NCBI GenBank assembly: GCA_011503125.2 | Contig: WWBZ02000007.1 | Coordinates: 62,001-126,000, forward strand | Direction of reading: 5' to 3' | DNA: 64,000 nt | DNA from: Botryosphaeria dothidea | Lineage: Eukaryota; Ascomycota; Dothideomycetes; Botryosphaeriales; Botryosphaeriaceae | Shown: piece by piece, positions 44,383-56,094 of the stretch | How positions within the stretch are numbered: position 1 is the first letter of the stretch | Layout: each line of letters begins with the position of its first letter | The notes under the pieces: model-generated | What the model was told of the DNA's origin: nothing | The model's input: the letters and a program-made list of their open reading frames with translations, nothing else | The model's database searches: none | Program-made: the position numbers and the translations under genes

Positions 44383-47037
44383 ATGGCGACCATCTGCGCC
44401 TTTTGCAAAAGCACGGTGCTGGAGTCTGGCAAGCGTTGGGGATATCACCACCCAGAATTTCAGACATTCAAGAATTCGGCCATACCGCGAAATAGACGGT
44501 CTTCATGCGTCTTCTGTTCCACACTCCTCGATGACGCAGGCGGACTGGTAGAGCCGTTCGATGAGCCGAAACCGCTCTATCGGTGGAGCGTGAGCAGATG
44601 CGGCGGCATCCGGGAGAGCCCAGAGTACCTTGTTCTTACTTTCAGACCCACACGCCCTCTCAGGAAGATCGAGCCCGGATTTATTGCTGTGGAATGGTGC
44701 CTTCCGGAGAGGGAGTTTTATTTTTTCCCAGAAAAAGGCAAGGAATGGATCCCCACTGTGTGTTTAAGAAATAACTCTGATCACGGCAATAGAAGTGGAA
44801 TGCATCGAAAAGGGGAGTCTGGGACAGAATACAGCTTCACCAGAATCCTGTGCGAGGATAGGCGCGTGGATGAGGGAGTGCACCGAGAACCATCCAAGAT
44901 GTAACAAGCGACGCAGTGGTGGAAACTTCGTTCCCACGCGCCTGATCGACGTCAGTACCATGAAAGAGGGCTACATCCGTTTGATCGAGACCAAGGATAA
45001 AAACATCGAGGAACCATACGCAACGCTGAGCCATTCATGGGGGCCGGATCCGAACTTTCTGAGCCTTCGCGCCAGAAATTTGAAGCAGTTCCTGAGAGAG
45101 GGTATTCCCGTCTGCGACCTTGGAAACAAGAACTTCTCGCAAACTTTGCGAGTCTGCCAGCAGCTGGGCGTTAGGTACATCTGGATTGACTCGCTCTGCA
45201 TCATCCAGCATTGGCTCACGGCACATGAGCAGCCACCCAAGGAGAAGTCCTACCGCAGACTAGAGGAGGAGGACTGGCACCACGAAGCACCGTTCATGCA
45301 CCAGGTATACCGTAACTCGCATTGCAATATTGCCGCCGCGGATTCCAAGGACGCTCAGGGTGGCCTGTTCCGACCGAGCCTAGAGACAGACGGCGTGGGT
45401 AGAAGCATGATTGTCCCCGCACATTACACACCTGTTTCACCTACCAGCCTATTCGGTGACAGAACGTGGCGCGTGATTCCTGGCGACCTCTGGCAGAGGG
45501 AACTTCTCGGCGCGCCGCTGTACAAACGTGCTTGGGTCTTCCAAGGTAAAGACAACACACCTTCCCGACATACCCGAGCTTCTCAAACAGTCTCTCAGAA
45601 CACCTCAAAAAGCCATCTTCGAGGAACAGATAACTGACCATGGTTATGAACGTAGAACGCATGCTGTCCCCGCGCCTCCTTCACTTCTCCACCAACCAGA
45701 TTCTCTGGGACTGCGCCACCCTCTCCGCTTCCGAGGTCTTCCCAAAAGGACTCCCCGAGCCCCTCGACCACCGCGTTCCCAGCACCGACCGTCACTGGCG
45801 CGAGCGCTTGCAGACCACCGCCGCATTCAACACCGCCGCCTCCCCTCCGCCGTCGACATCCAACAATCAGCCGTCATCTTCCCCATCCTTCTTTGCTGGA
45901 GCTGCTGCTGCAGACTCCCTCGATGCGTTCTGGGCGTCGGCCGTCCGTAGTTACACGGCTTGCCAGCTGACGTTCGGCCGCGACAAGGCGATAGCGGTGT
46001 GGGGCGTGGCTAAGGTCGTTCGCGATGCATGGGGTGGCGACGAGGCATACGCAGAAGGGATGTGGGAGCGCAAGCTCGAGGAGCAGCTGGCATGGCGAGT
46101 GGTGGACAGGACGTTGGCAAGGAGGGGCGTGGTGGCCGTGGAAGGGGGAGCGGACAATGTTGTGGAGAGAAGGGCGCCCAGTTGGACGTGGGTGGGGTTG
46201 GATGATGCAGTCATTGTGGTTGGAGATCGAATGCCCGGCACGAGGTGTTATACAGTGAGGCACCATGATGGGGGCAAGGTGCGGTTTGTCGTCGAGGAAT
46301 GGGGGCGTGAGAGGAAGAAGGCGGAAGCGTTTGAGGATTGGAAGAGCCAGTTTGGGGCATGGGATCGGAGGTTGGCGAGTGTGGTGGGGAGAAAGGAAAA
46401 GCAAATTGCTGGGTTCGATAGGTTGGGAGGTATTGAAGAGGAGAAGAAAGAGCAGGCAGCGAAGGAAAAGTTCAGGAGGGACGAGCATCCAAAGTTGAAA
46501 GAGAAGGCACTGAAACTTTACGGGTACGTTGGCCGCGGGATGCTTACAGCAGATGAAAGGAGACTCCGTATTCTGATGGGCCAGGAGAACGACACTACCA
46601 TCGAGGTCTTTCTGGACACTCCGCAGGGCCCTGGGAACAACCCGGTCTACTTCATGGTCTTGGCTGCGAGTGAGATGGTGCCAACTGTAGATCCTGTGCT
46701 ATGGGACAGTGATACCGACGAAGGCACTCGCGACGAGATAGATTCAGAGACTGATGAAGGGATAGCGGATGAAGATTATCAGAGAATGAGAGGGGATGCA
46801 GAGGGACATCGGGACAATCAGGGAGTTCAACGAATGGCAGAAAAATTACAACAGAGGTATAAGGGTGTTGGCATTGTGTTGGAGCCTGAGCAGAGGAAAA
46901 ATCATTTCTCCCGCTGCGGCTCATTCCGCTTCACCGGGATGAGTCAACAGGTATTCGACGCCATTCAGCATAGAGAGGACTCTGAGGTGCTCGGAAATTT
47001 TGATGAGGAAGGAAAGTATCAAATTTGGTTGTGGTGA
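44383..47037 (+). CDS. HET-domain protein (heterokaryon incompatibility)
   Basis: HET domains trigger cell death on non-self recognition. The CxxC-type start is MATICAFCKST. The HET core reads TRLIDVSTMKEGYIRL, then YATLSHSWG (about 45020), then TLRVCQQLGVRYIWIDSLCI (about 45150), then VYRNSHCNIAAADS and LYKRAWVFQ, then ERMLSPRLLHFSTNQILWDC. Exon 3 is 45656-47037 after intron 45546-45655. The first 375 bases are in another phase; a 55-bp intron, 44758-44812, rejoins them (WIPT to GSLGQNTA) and gives 829 residues, but its acceptor AAAAG is not strong and a frameshift is possible. The C-terminal third is acidic and charged, and of unknown role. It lies just behind the NACHT gene. Confidence 0.82.
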
Positions 47038-47298
47038 GCAGGTTTCACCCCGCACCTTGAGGTGTAGACCATCGTCGTTTCCCGAAATATCAAGAGTGGG
47101 GCTAGCTTGAGGTGGGTGGGGACGAGCAGATAAGGAAATAACGGTGGGAGAACCAGGGTATTGAGCTCGCGACCCCCATTTTTGAGAATGATACTTATCA
47201 ATAGAGCCAAGATACTTATTAAATGAGGCTCAGGAAGAATCAAGTTCACTAAGTTCCAGAAAATTAACAATCGGAACCTCCCGCATCCACAAATCGTT

Positions 47299-48651
47299 AT
47301 GTGGCGGAACTTTAATTACTGGTCCTCGACCAATCAAAACTCGAACAGCTCACCTTCCCGAGGCCTTCCCGCATCATGGTACAGATCCGACAGCCTGTAT
47401 CAACTTGAGCGTCGAGCCATCTTCTCTCGAAAATGGATTCTCTTAACTCACTCAATAAGAATCCATAAACCTGGAGAGTTCGTATCCTTTACCTACGCTG
47501 GTTTTTCCTTCTTCTTGATTCGGGACAGAGATGGCAACATTAACGGCTTCCACAACATATGCCGGCATCGCGCCTATCCCGTAGTGCAGGCTCGCTCTGG
47601 CACTGCCAAGGTGCTCAGCTGCAAATACCATGGCTGGTCATACGGGTACAAGGGAAACCTCGCTAAGGCGCCTAGGTTTGACAGTGTCCAAGGCTTTGAC
47701 AAGAGTCAGCATGGTCTGCTACCAATCCACATCCACGTGGACAAGGTTGGCTTCGTGTGGGCGAACCTGCAAGCAGGAGACCCAGACATCAAATGGGACG
47801 ACGAGTTCAATGGAGCCGATGAAAAGCCAATCTTGAAAGAGTTTGATTTCGAGGACGAGTTCAAGTTCGATCATGTATGGGACATGGAGCTGAGTGCCAA
47901 TTGGAAGGGGCTCGTCGAGAATTACAACGAGTGCTACCATTGTCCTACCTCCCACCCACTTATTGCTGGCGTGTCGGATGTCAGCAAATACCGCGTCGAG
48001 CCGAAACGAGGTTGTCTCGAGCATACCATCATCAACAAGAACATGCAAGACAACCGCTTCCGTCGGTCCATTACTTTTTTCCCACCTTGCACATCCGTGA
48101 CAGTCACGTACGTAATTCCTTATAGCCCTTGTGATTCAGAACTCACTGACTGAACGCCGCAGAGAACACTTTTTCTACATACAGAGAATGATACCTGTCA
48201 CGGCCACGACAAGTCGAATCGAAAACGAGGTGTACCGTCACAAGAACGCCACCGATAAGGAGTTCAATGACCTATGCGAGTTCTACAAACAGGTTCTGGA
48301 AGAAGACAAGGAACTCTGCAATGGTGCACAACAGAATTTGAACTCGGGAGTCTATATCAACGGAGAATTCCACCCGGACAAGGAAAAGGTAAGACGATCA
48401 TTTCTCGTCCATCCAGCTACTTCTCTCTTGCTAAATGTCGACCCTAGGGCTCGCTCCACTTCCAGGGAATGGTCAGAAGGGAGTTGATGGAACATCGAAG
48501 CAAAGAAGAAAAGCGGGGTGGTATAGAAATTTGGCCAGCAACTGCGATGATTACAGGCCAGATGAGGACGGATAAACTCGACGAGGAGCTGGCATTTTGT
48601 TCCAAGTTGGAAGCTGAAAGCTGTCTGGCCCGTCCGGAGTTGGTTTGGTAA
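47299..48651 (+). CDS. Rieske non-haem iron oxygenase (choline monooxygenase/ring-hydroxylating type)
   Basis: A two-cofactor oxygenase that needs an electron-donor partner. Exons 47299-48107, 48163-48388 and 48448-48651 give 412 residues. The Rieske centre is CRHRAYPV (about 47563) and CKYHGWSYG (about 47620), so both Cys-His pairs are present. The mononuclear iron site [15 protein letters not shown] (about 47920) has the two His and the preceding Asn/Glu. The length is normal for the fungal group. The best match by layout is the choline monooxygenase-like family (RHO alpha subunit), which in fungi also includes enzymes on aromatic or quaternary-amine substrates. No reductase gene is in the window. 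It sits 189 bp upstream of the O-methyltransferase on the same strand, suggesting related roles. Confidence 0.87.
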
Positions 48652-48840
48652 AGCTTTACATTCGGATTACATAGAATAGCATGGAATTAAGTATTCTCGG
48701 CTCGTGTAGGCATCGTAAGCACTAGTTAAACAGCGGAAGTAGTGCTGGTTGCGGGGTATCTGTGGCAAAAGAAAACTGGATCCCAATCTTCACGTTCCGT
48801 TTTGGAAAGTTCTCTCCTCAAATAATCTCGAAATTACAAG

Positions 48841-51162
48841 ATGTCGATGACGGCTATAGCAGAAGTAATTTTGGCCCACGCCAAGGAGCTTGGTAAGCGT
48901 GGCGTTGTGGATGTTGACTCCAAGATCGGATTCCATGAGCTGGAACAGAGTGACCTCGACTGTCGCGCTCATCTTATCACTTCCATTCGGGAACTTCACC
49001 CACTGGCACTAGGTCCTGCGGAGACAGTGTACAACATGCTCAGTGTTTGTGTAGGCACCAGGATGGCGGACGTCTCGTCTCGTCTCGTCATAACCCTCTA
49101 ACGCTAACGGACGCCGCCTAAGGCATAACGAGGACGGACGGGCTTCTATAGTATAATAAGGACGGATAGACGATAAATAACGTCTACTTACTTATAGTAT
49201 TAAATTTCTTAGAGAAATATAGTTACCTACTATACTAATTTCTTACTACTAAAGACTAATCGAACGATTATATATATTAAGCGTATTAAGCCTTAGAAAG
49301 CTAAGTGTTACGGCGCAGCCTCTACAGGTTGAGGAAGTTGAGGATCAGCCCCGCAGGGAACGACAGAAGTCGGAGTCATAAGGATCCGAGGTCACGTGAC
49401 CCTCGCGATCAGTTGGACCCACCCGCTCAGTTGCCAAGGCCAACTGAGCAGATAGAGCCAACTGAGCTGGTACGCTCAGTTAGCAACCCTCGATCAGTTG
49501 CCAAGGCCAACTGATCGCGCTCTATCAACTGAGCACATAGATTGTAGACAATCTCCTACGTATATATAAACCACACTCCTTAGATAGCTTTGACCTTCGT
49601 GGTCAACTTCAACAATAGAACTTCGCAATAGAATTTGGACTCTATTGGTAACAAGGCCTTCGCACGCAGTGCTCAGTCTTCAGTCGTCTACTCGTTCCTC
49701 ACGTACCTCTTCTTGTACCCACTCAAGGAAAACCCTTCGACAGGTTTCCACCCTCTTTGGTGTTCGGATCCTTAGAGGTAGAGGCCCGCTCGTTACACTA
49801 AGATAACTTAATCTTTTATGAAGTACTTTCTTTTTTGGGTCCTCTTATATCTTTTTATATATATAGAAGTTAAATAACTTATTATATATATAGCTATCCG
49901 TTATCTATCGTTAACGACTCGTTATACCTCTTTCTAATGATAATGGACGGCGGGTTACTTTTGACGGTAACGGACGGCAGAAACGCCGTTAATGGCTCGT
50001 TAACGAGTCACCTGACGTGACGTTCGCCACCCTAGTAGGCACCCATATTCTCCAATCCCGGATCGTGAATTCCGATCAGCTGACAACTTCATAGATAGGC
50101 GACATGGTCAGTCTTCAAGCACTTGCGCGGTACAACATCCCGGCGCATGTCCCTACGGATGAAATCAAATTGAACGAACTCGCGTCGAAGGTTGATCTAG
50201 ATGAGGTGATATTGACGCGGCTGATCCGCAACGGGATTGTTGAAGGAATCTTCGAGGAACAACGTCCAGGCCTCATCCAGCACACGCCAATCTCTCGCTT
50301 GCTACAAGACCCAGACTTCACCGCTCTTGTTTCTTTCTACATTGAAGAGAATGGAGCTGCAGCCAGCAAAACGCTTGATGCGCTGGAAAAGTGGTACGGT
50401 TCACGCGAGCTCGCCCACACTGGCTTCGCGCTGGTGAATGGAACAGCTGATCCCTTCTTCAAGGAGCTCTCAAAAACACAGGAGTGCGTGAAGCGTTCAG
50501 CTGGTGCTTTTAATGCTCTGCCTCAGATGTTAGTGCAGGGCAACGATGGGCTAAGCAGGAGTCCGCTATGGAAGGAGATCGACCGCATGGGTGCCACGGT
50601 AGTGGATGTCGGCGGTAACAGGGGTCACGGAAGTATGCAGCTTGCCAGCACTACGGAACACGTGCAGTTCATAGTACAGAATTTACCCAGGCCTGTGAAA
50701 CTTGGTGAAGAGACCTTGCCGATCGAGTATCAGGGTCGTATCAGATTCATGGTGCAGGATTTCTTCACAGAACAGGTGGAAAAGGGTGCCGATGTTTACT
50801 TTCCTCGGGAGATCATGCACGACTTTCCGGATCACTACTGCATCCGAATACTTCGCAACCTCGTCCCTGCCATGAGAAGCGGGGCTCGTATCGTGGTTTG
50901 TGATAGAATGATGCCGGAGACATCTAAGGCCGGGTATGAACAGAGGGAAGCCAGGTAAGCTTACTCCATGCGACACGAAGTATGGGAAAGCTTTCTTACA
51001 TTTCATGGTAGATTCAGCGACCTTGCAATGCTTCAATTGCTGAACGGCCGTGAGCGTAGCAAATCTGACTGGAGAAGGCTATTTAAAGAAGTAGATTCCA
51101 GATTGGACGTTGACTTTGAGCGTCGGGAAGGCAATATCCATGTGTTGGAATGTGAACTGTAA
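48841..51162 (+). CDS. SAM-dependent O-methyltransferase, plant/fungal OMT family
   Basis: It methylates hydroxyl groups of small molecules, usually phenolics. Exons 48841-49044 (or to 49050), 50095-50954 and 51012-51162 give 404 residues in one frame. The N-terminal dimerisation part ends in ALGPAETVYNML and resumes as IGDMVSLQALARYNIP. A winged helix follows, then the SAM motif VVDVGGNRGHGSMQLA (about 50600), then VYFPREIMHDFPDHYC (about 50800), whose His is the likely catalytic base, then MLQLLNGRERSKSDWRRLF near the end. The first intron, about 60-70 bp originally, now holds 1 kb of transposon (49059-50034), so its splicing is the main doubt. No stop codons interrupt the exons. It lies directly downstream of the Rieske oxygenase. 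Confidence 0.83.
49059..50034. mobile_element. hAT-type miniature element (MITE) in OMT intron 1
   Basis: It is 976 bp including a nested LTR, about 480 bp without it. Terminal inverted repeats are CAGGATGGCGGACGTC (left) and TAGGGTGGCGAACGTC (right, reverse complement). The perfect 8-bp target duplication GTAGGCAC (49051-49058 and 50035-50042) is diagnostic for the hAT superfamily. There is no transposase. The ends and duplication are readable to the base. Confidence 0.85.
49306..49797. repeat. Solo LTR nested in the hAT element
   Basis: 492 bp starting TGTTACGGCG and ending GCTCGTTACA, with the perfect 5-bp duplication CTAAG (49301-49305 and 49798-49802). It contains a TATA-like ATATATAAACC (about 49561) and reiterated CAGTTGCCAAGGCCAACTGA blocks. 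It is unrelated to copia-A. Orientation is not certain. Confidence 0.85.
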
Positions 51163-52153
51163 GGAGGAACAGGGTCTGGTTGAACCAAGGGTCAACACCG
51201 AAAATTTGTCACATAGCTATTATATAAGAGGATACCGGGTCACCTACCCTCCTCCTCATGCCACTCATTATCTGGTATTTGCGAACCAATCACAATTCAA
51301 CACCATGGCCTCATCAAGGCGACGTGGTACGCATGAGAGCTTTCGATACGTGGCAAAGTCCATATCGGAGCGCCATAAAGTTGCAAGCTATCTGTTCACG
51401 GTTATGACGATGAAAATGACGACGTTACATTTAGCGAAATATTCGAACCCAGGAAATCAGACAGTGATATACTGCATTAAGTAGAGTACCAAGAACGAGC
51501 TGAAAACAACATTGCATAAGTTGCCGAGGGCTTGCGCGCAGGAGGAAAGGCTTACGCGATCTCAGCCTTTAGAATACAGTTAATAGATCTACAAGACCGA
51601 AAAGCCTCAGCGGAAAACGAAGTCGCAATACGGAGATGATAAAAGCGGCTGCGAACCTCCTTGTTCACGACCTGAATAACCCGGACTCTGAGTCGTCTGA
51701 TGCATCGGATGTACATACTCTACAAAGCTTTATGCTCGTGTGGGCAAGCCTTACTACCCTCCGGATTAGTCGAAAGGCTCTTTATGACCCTCTTGCATCG
51801 ATTCGCTTTTCATGATCTAGGCAATGTAACATTAAAGGATAGGAAGATAGGCATTCTATTTGTCTCTAGCCTTGCGGAGAACAAAAGGTATCCCCCACCA
51901 CACAGAATCAGTACCACGTCTACGAGACATCTTCCGAGAGTCAAATCGGAGGTAGAAAGGGAAGACGAAAGAGGCACAGCTAGCCCTACAGAATAACGTG
52001 ACGCCGTACGTACACCACGAGTCAAGAGTGATTGCGAGGATCGAGTAATACCAGTGGACATTTATAATCCCTAGAAGAGACCGGAAAGAGCGGGGTTTAA
52101 TTTCAGAAATACAATGCCGTACCAGAACACCAATCCATCACGCCCTTCTCGCA
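51163..52153. other. Intergenic stretch with a decayed reading frame
   Basis: Positions 51400-51660 keep a frame reading NDDVTFSEIFEP, then VEYQERAENNIA, then VAEGLRAGGKAYAISAFR and LIDLQDRKASAENEVAIRR, broken by TAA, TAA and TGA TAA. These stops fit C-to-T changes from CAA and CGA. I do not recognise the family. The remainder (51660-52153) shows no gene, apart from the 3' UTR of the lipocalin-like gene. Confidence 0.35.
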
Positions 52154-52768
52154 CTAGACATCCTCCTTCCACGAGTACACTGCGCAGCACTTGGCAGTCT
52201 TCCCATTCTTAGTACACGTAGTCTTACGAGCGTGATACCTCTTCCCGTCAAACTCCATGAACCCCCAAACGCCTTTGAGCATGCACGTTCCCTTGTCCAT
52301 GGTCGCTTCCAGCTCCAGGTTCTTCGCACCGCTCTTCTCGCCATCCGCATGGACCCAGCCTTCGCGTAGGAAGTCGTCATCGACACCGTCCAAGTCGGAC
52401 CAGCGGCAGGTCTCGAACACCTCTCCAAATTCCGGGACTTCTCGGGACCGCTGCACTCCGTCCACGACATGGCTGCTGTCTTGACCTTTGAAGCCGCCCG
52501 TGACGGTTGGGCTGATGTTGATGTGGGTGATGTTATCCATGTCTTCGTATTGGTTGCAGGCTTCCGTCACAGATATCATGGAAAGAGCCTGGGAGAAGTC
52601 AGGGCATTGAATTTTCGCCGTCTTGCCGTCTTCGAATCAACATACTTTGATCTTAAACCACGAGAGACCTTGCAGAGACATGACTTCATCCATTCCGGTG
52701 GAAAGTTTGCGCTCGAGGGTCCATTTTCCAGACAGGTGGTTAATGTTCTTTTCCGCAGGAGCCGCCAT
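52154..52768 (-). CDS. Small lipocalin-like protein of fungi
   Basis: Exons 52646-52768 and 52589-52645 (intron) and 52154-52588 (second exon) give 185 residues. The pattern starts KNINHLSGKWTLERKLS and ends VWGFMEFDGKRYHARK, with TGGFKG between, all matching a conserved fungal lipocalin-like family in my memory. No signal peptide or membrane helix, so it is cytosolic. The family is thought to bind small hydrophobic ligands, but no function is established that I can cite. ATG 52766-52768 is the only plausible start. It is convergent with the O-methyltransferase. Confidence 0.65.
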
Positions 52769-53339
52769 GTTGGGTTGGTGAGATGGATTGCTCAAGCGTA
52801 TGGAGTGGGCTTCCGTGCGAATAAATGTTGAGCGGAGTTGACATTCCAGTCTGCTGAGACGGGCGGAATGGCGGGGAAGTGAGTGACGTAGGTTCTCCTC
52901 GCATCCACGAAAGACCAAAATCTGATCTGGAATGTGCCGAGCATGGTGGTAATATCACGTACGACGACGCTGTTACACTCCTCACAGGCAGATCCGGAAG
53001 TTGGAAGTTCACTGACCATATTCACCTTAATTACACCTGGATGTGTGCGATGAACTGAAAGGATGTGTGTCCAGGCATCGAGAGGGCACTGCGGAAGCAT
53101 CCTCAACCTGACAGAAACATCACCTACTGCGCCGCATTCCTGAGTAAACCTGTAACAAAAGAAATGAATGCATTGTTTTTGGTACGCATGCTTTGTCAAG
53201 AAATGCTATTAAGATCATGCCCTGTTTGCTTTTTTGATTAGATGCGTGGACTCAAATTGTCTTTATTGTCCGGTATTTACATGAAGCTATAGAAAAACGC
53301 CATCAGGGTATACGTGTCATTACTTTTGTTGTTTGGTCA
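52769..53339. other. Intergenic region upstream of the lipocalin-like gene
   Basis: 571 bp holding the lipocalin-like promoter and the 3' end of the rhodopsin-like gene. Frames seen here have no recognisable pattern. Confidence 0.4.
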
Positions 53340-54711
53340 TTATCTGCGGCGCTCCGACTCTTCGCTGACGGTGTAGTCCACGGTTTTAGTAATAAAGTGG
53401 CCGTGACCCCCGTGCCCTGGTTCTCCTCCGTTCTTTAAGATATGCCGCTGGTCCGACTCCACGCTGATCCCATCTTCGCTTCCATTCTTGTTTCTGACAG
53501 TCTCGAGGACAAAGGTGGAGTTCCCCATGGTCTTGGACTCCGAGCCGTCGAATACGTCGGGCTCGGGGATTCGTGATGCGCGGGACTTGCGAGATCCGTA
53601 TCCTCCATATCTTCCGTTGGATCCATATCGAGAGGAATTGGTTCCCAAGGTAACTCCAAAGTAACGTGTGAGAATGCCCTCAAATGTTGCCTTCAACGGA
53701 GGTAGTGACGCGGCAAATAAACCACAGTTCATCTCAACACTGTCACTTTTGTCAGTCTACACAAAGACTACACGGGAGCGTGCAAGACTCACTTCACCCA
53801 GATACTCAGGTCAACACCATCCCACGTGGGATCTCGTGTTTTCATCAAAGCCGGAAGTTTGGTGAGTTTGACGATAGCACTAATGGTGGCCCTGCAGATC
53901 GTGAGCCTTTGTGTAATCTCAGGATACCTAAGAGCAAACTTACACTAAGCCAATGAGAAAGACACCCCGCAAAGCCCACTTGTTGTATGTGGATAGCTTC
54001 AATTTGGTAAGACAAATCAAGAGACCGAAGGTAAGAAGAAGGTCGGTGACAATGTTTCCGGCTGGCACAAGTCAGGGATGGCGCGTTGATCAAAGAAAGA
54101 TACGGGAACTCACTGCTTTGCAAGTATGCCAGGGCAACGTTGACTTCTGTTGGCCAGCATGTACCAGGCACCGCCAGGTTCCAGATCCTCTCCATGGGCG
54201 TGCAACTCTTGAAACAGCCGACAAGTACGTTCAAGTTAACGAGCACAGAGAGCACCATGGTTATCCAAACGACTATTGTGAACGGTCTGGCCAGCTGGAT
54301 CCTGAGCATGGAAAAGCCGATGCTCATTTTCATGGTGCCCATGGCGACCCCGTTGGTCAAGATGCCGAAATTCGAGAACTTCAAGGCCTCCGGGATCTTC
54401 GCCGGTGGGATTGACAAGATGGGTTTTCCGTATCCGTGTGCAGCTGCCGCACAGTTCATACCCGTGGTGGCGATGGTTGCCATCTGGCCAAGTAGTTAGC
54501 GCTCAGTCCAGATCACTTGACGGCGGAAAGCACTGACCCATGCGACAATGATGAAGCCATCGTCCCAACCAAAGGCCTTCGTCCGGAAAGTGCGCGTGTA
54601 CAGGCGGGCGGCAACAAAGGCGGAGGAGAAGACTGTCAGGACGACTGAGGTTGCGATAAGGTCCGGTGATCGATCGCCGGTCAGCGGCGCTGTGGCCTTG
54701 GTGTTGCTCAT
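53340..54711 (-). CDS. Rhodopsin-like integral membrane protein (SAT4/PTH11-type)
   Basis: Five exons (54538-54711, 54114-54483, 53944-54061, 53793-53891 and 53340-53739) give 386 residues with every intron at 52-54 bp. Starts MSNTKATAPLTGDR. Helix 1 is TSVVLTVFSSAFVAARLYTR, followed by the family signature FGWDDGFIIVAW. Helices continue with FTIVVWITMVLSVLVNLNVL, GNIVTDLLLTFGLLICLTKL and VEMNCGLFAASLPPLKATF, a conserved last helix. The Gly/Ser/Arg-rich cytosolic tail spans about 53680-53340. Such proteins are fungal membrane proteins of unresolved biochemical role; some act as PTH11-like sensors, others sit in toxin clusters. The frame is intact. Confidence 0.85.
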
Positions 54712-56094
54712 GGCTCAGGGGTGTCTGCGAAGAGATCGCAGATCCTGCTGCTTTTTGGGGAGATCCGGATTCAAGAAGTGTCAAGTGTGAGAAAAGGCGT
54801 CGAGCGGATAAGTAAAGCTGGCTCCTGCGACGGTGAGCCCATGTCCGCGGCCTGGCCTGGTCTTCTCCTGGGCAAGGTCGTGTGCCTGGGAAATCAGCTC
54901 CGAGGCATCTGGGCCTGCACTACTTTTAGTCGCGATTGGCAGGTACCATCAGGATCTCCTCAGTTTGAGGCTAAGGCGGACCTTCGCCGTTGCGGGCCAC
55001 TACGCGACTCAATCCCACGGCCGTGGCCGTAAGGCACGCCAAGGCCCGCGTAGACTGCCGCAAATACGAACTGCGACACGGCGCGATCTGTAGAGCATCT
55101 CGCAGAGACTCGGGCTGCATTATGGCACCTGTTGCGATTGTGTGCGGCGTCGGAGATTTTACCGTCCCCCACGGGCTTGCGTTTGAGGCTTGCCCCGCGC
55201 AGGCGCGGTTGTGTAGGTTCAGTACAGTGCTAGTAGCCGTTGTCCAGGTCGGCAATTTCAGGCGCTAATTCACTGATGGCAACGCTAATTGCGGATTGGA
55301 TGTGTGGGATATATTGCGCCGTAATGTTCTCCCGGGCTGTCAGGCTCCTTGTTGCTGCATCCGATGGCGCCACCTTTCGCTAGACATGCTTACTCGGTGC
55401 GAGCAGCCCCTCCCGGTTAGATTGCGTTGCCACTCCGCAGCTTTCTGGAAGCCGGAGATGGATCTGACTCGAGCGCCATCGCCTGTTGCTCGCGTGGATC
55501 TCTGCCGAAACTTTAATTGGCGACTGCCCAAGCGCCTGGACGCGATCCCGCGTTCCTATGCAGGACTACGCGACCTTATAGAACAGATAGACGATAAGGT
55601 AGAGATCTGCCTCTTTTCACCCACCACACCCCACCGGACCTCTGTGGCGATGAGTGTCTCCAGCCAGCCCACGGCGCGCGGCATGATTCGAAGCGCCAGA
55701 CTCTTCCCGCTTCCGCTCTCGTATCATGCGGTACGTTGCGGTCCGGCCGTGTCTCCAGCTGCGCCGCTTTCGGGCCTTTTGCCGAAATAAATGGTGGTTG
55801 ACTCGCACCAAGGCCTTGCACACAAACACTTCCCGGGGAAGCCCGGTGGCTTTGTAAACGAGTAGCTTCGCACTGCTGCCCGTGAAATAGTCCGCCCCTT
55901 TGTTATTTTAGATGGCATTTGCCGGTGGTACTGCGAAGCGTCTGCTGATATCTGCCTTCCTGCCGCTATCGTCATGACAAAAACGCGCCTTTCCTGGCCG
56001 CCGTATATATTGGAGTGAGCGATGCCCAGAAAATCGCATCCTTCCCTGTCGTTCCTGCTCGTGTCACTCTTTTGAAACCCCCCTGGTTCCCACC
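54712..56094. other. Long intergenic region, no gene recognised
   Basis: About 1.4 kb of moderately GC-rich DNA between the divergent rhodopsin-like and GMC genes. Open frames near 54833-55093 and 55296-55790 lack recognisable motifs and conserved splicing. It probably holds both promoters. A TATA-like GTATATATTGG (about 56003) lies 90 bp before the GMC start. Confidence 0.45.

Noticed and set aside
55296..55790. 164-residue frame in the rhodopsin-GMC interval
   Set aside because: No recognisable motif, and overlapping frames on the other strand are equally long.
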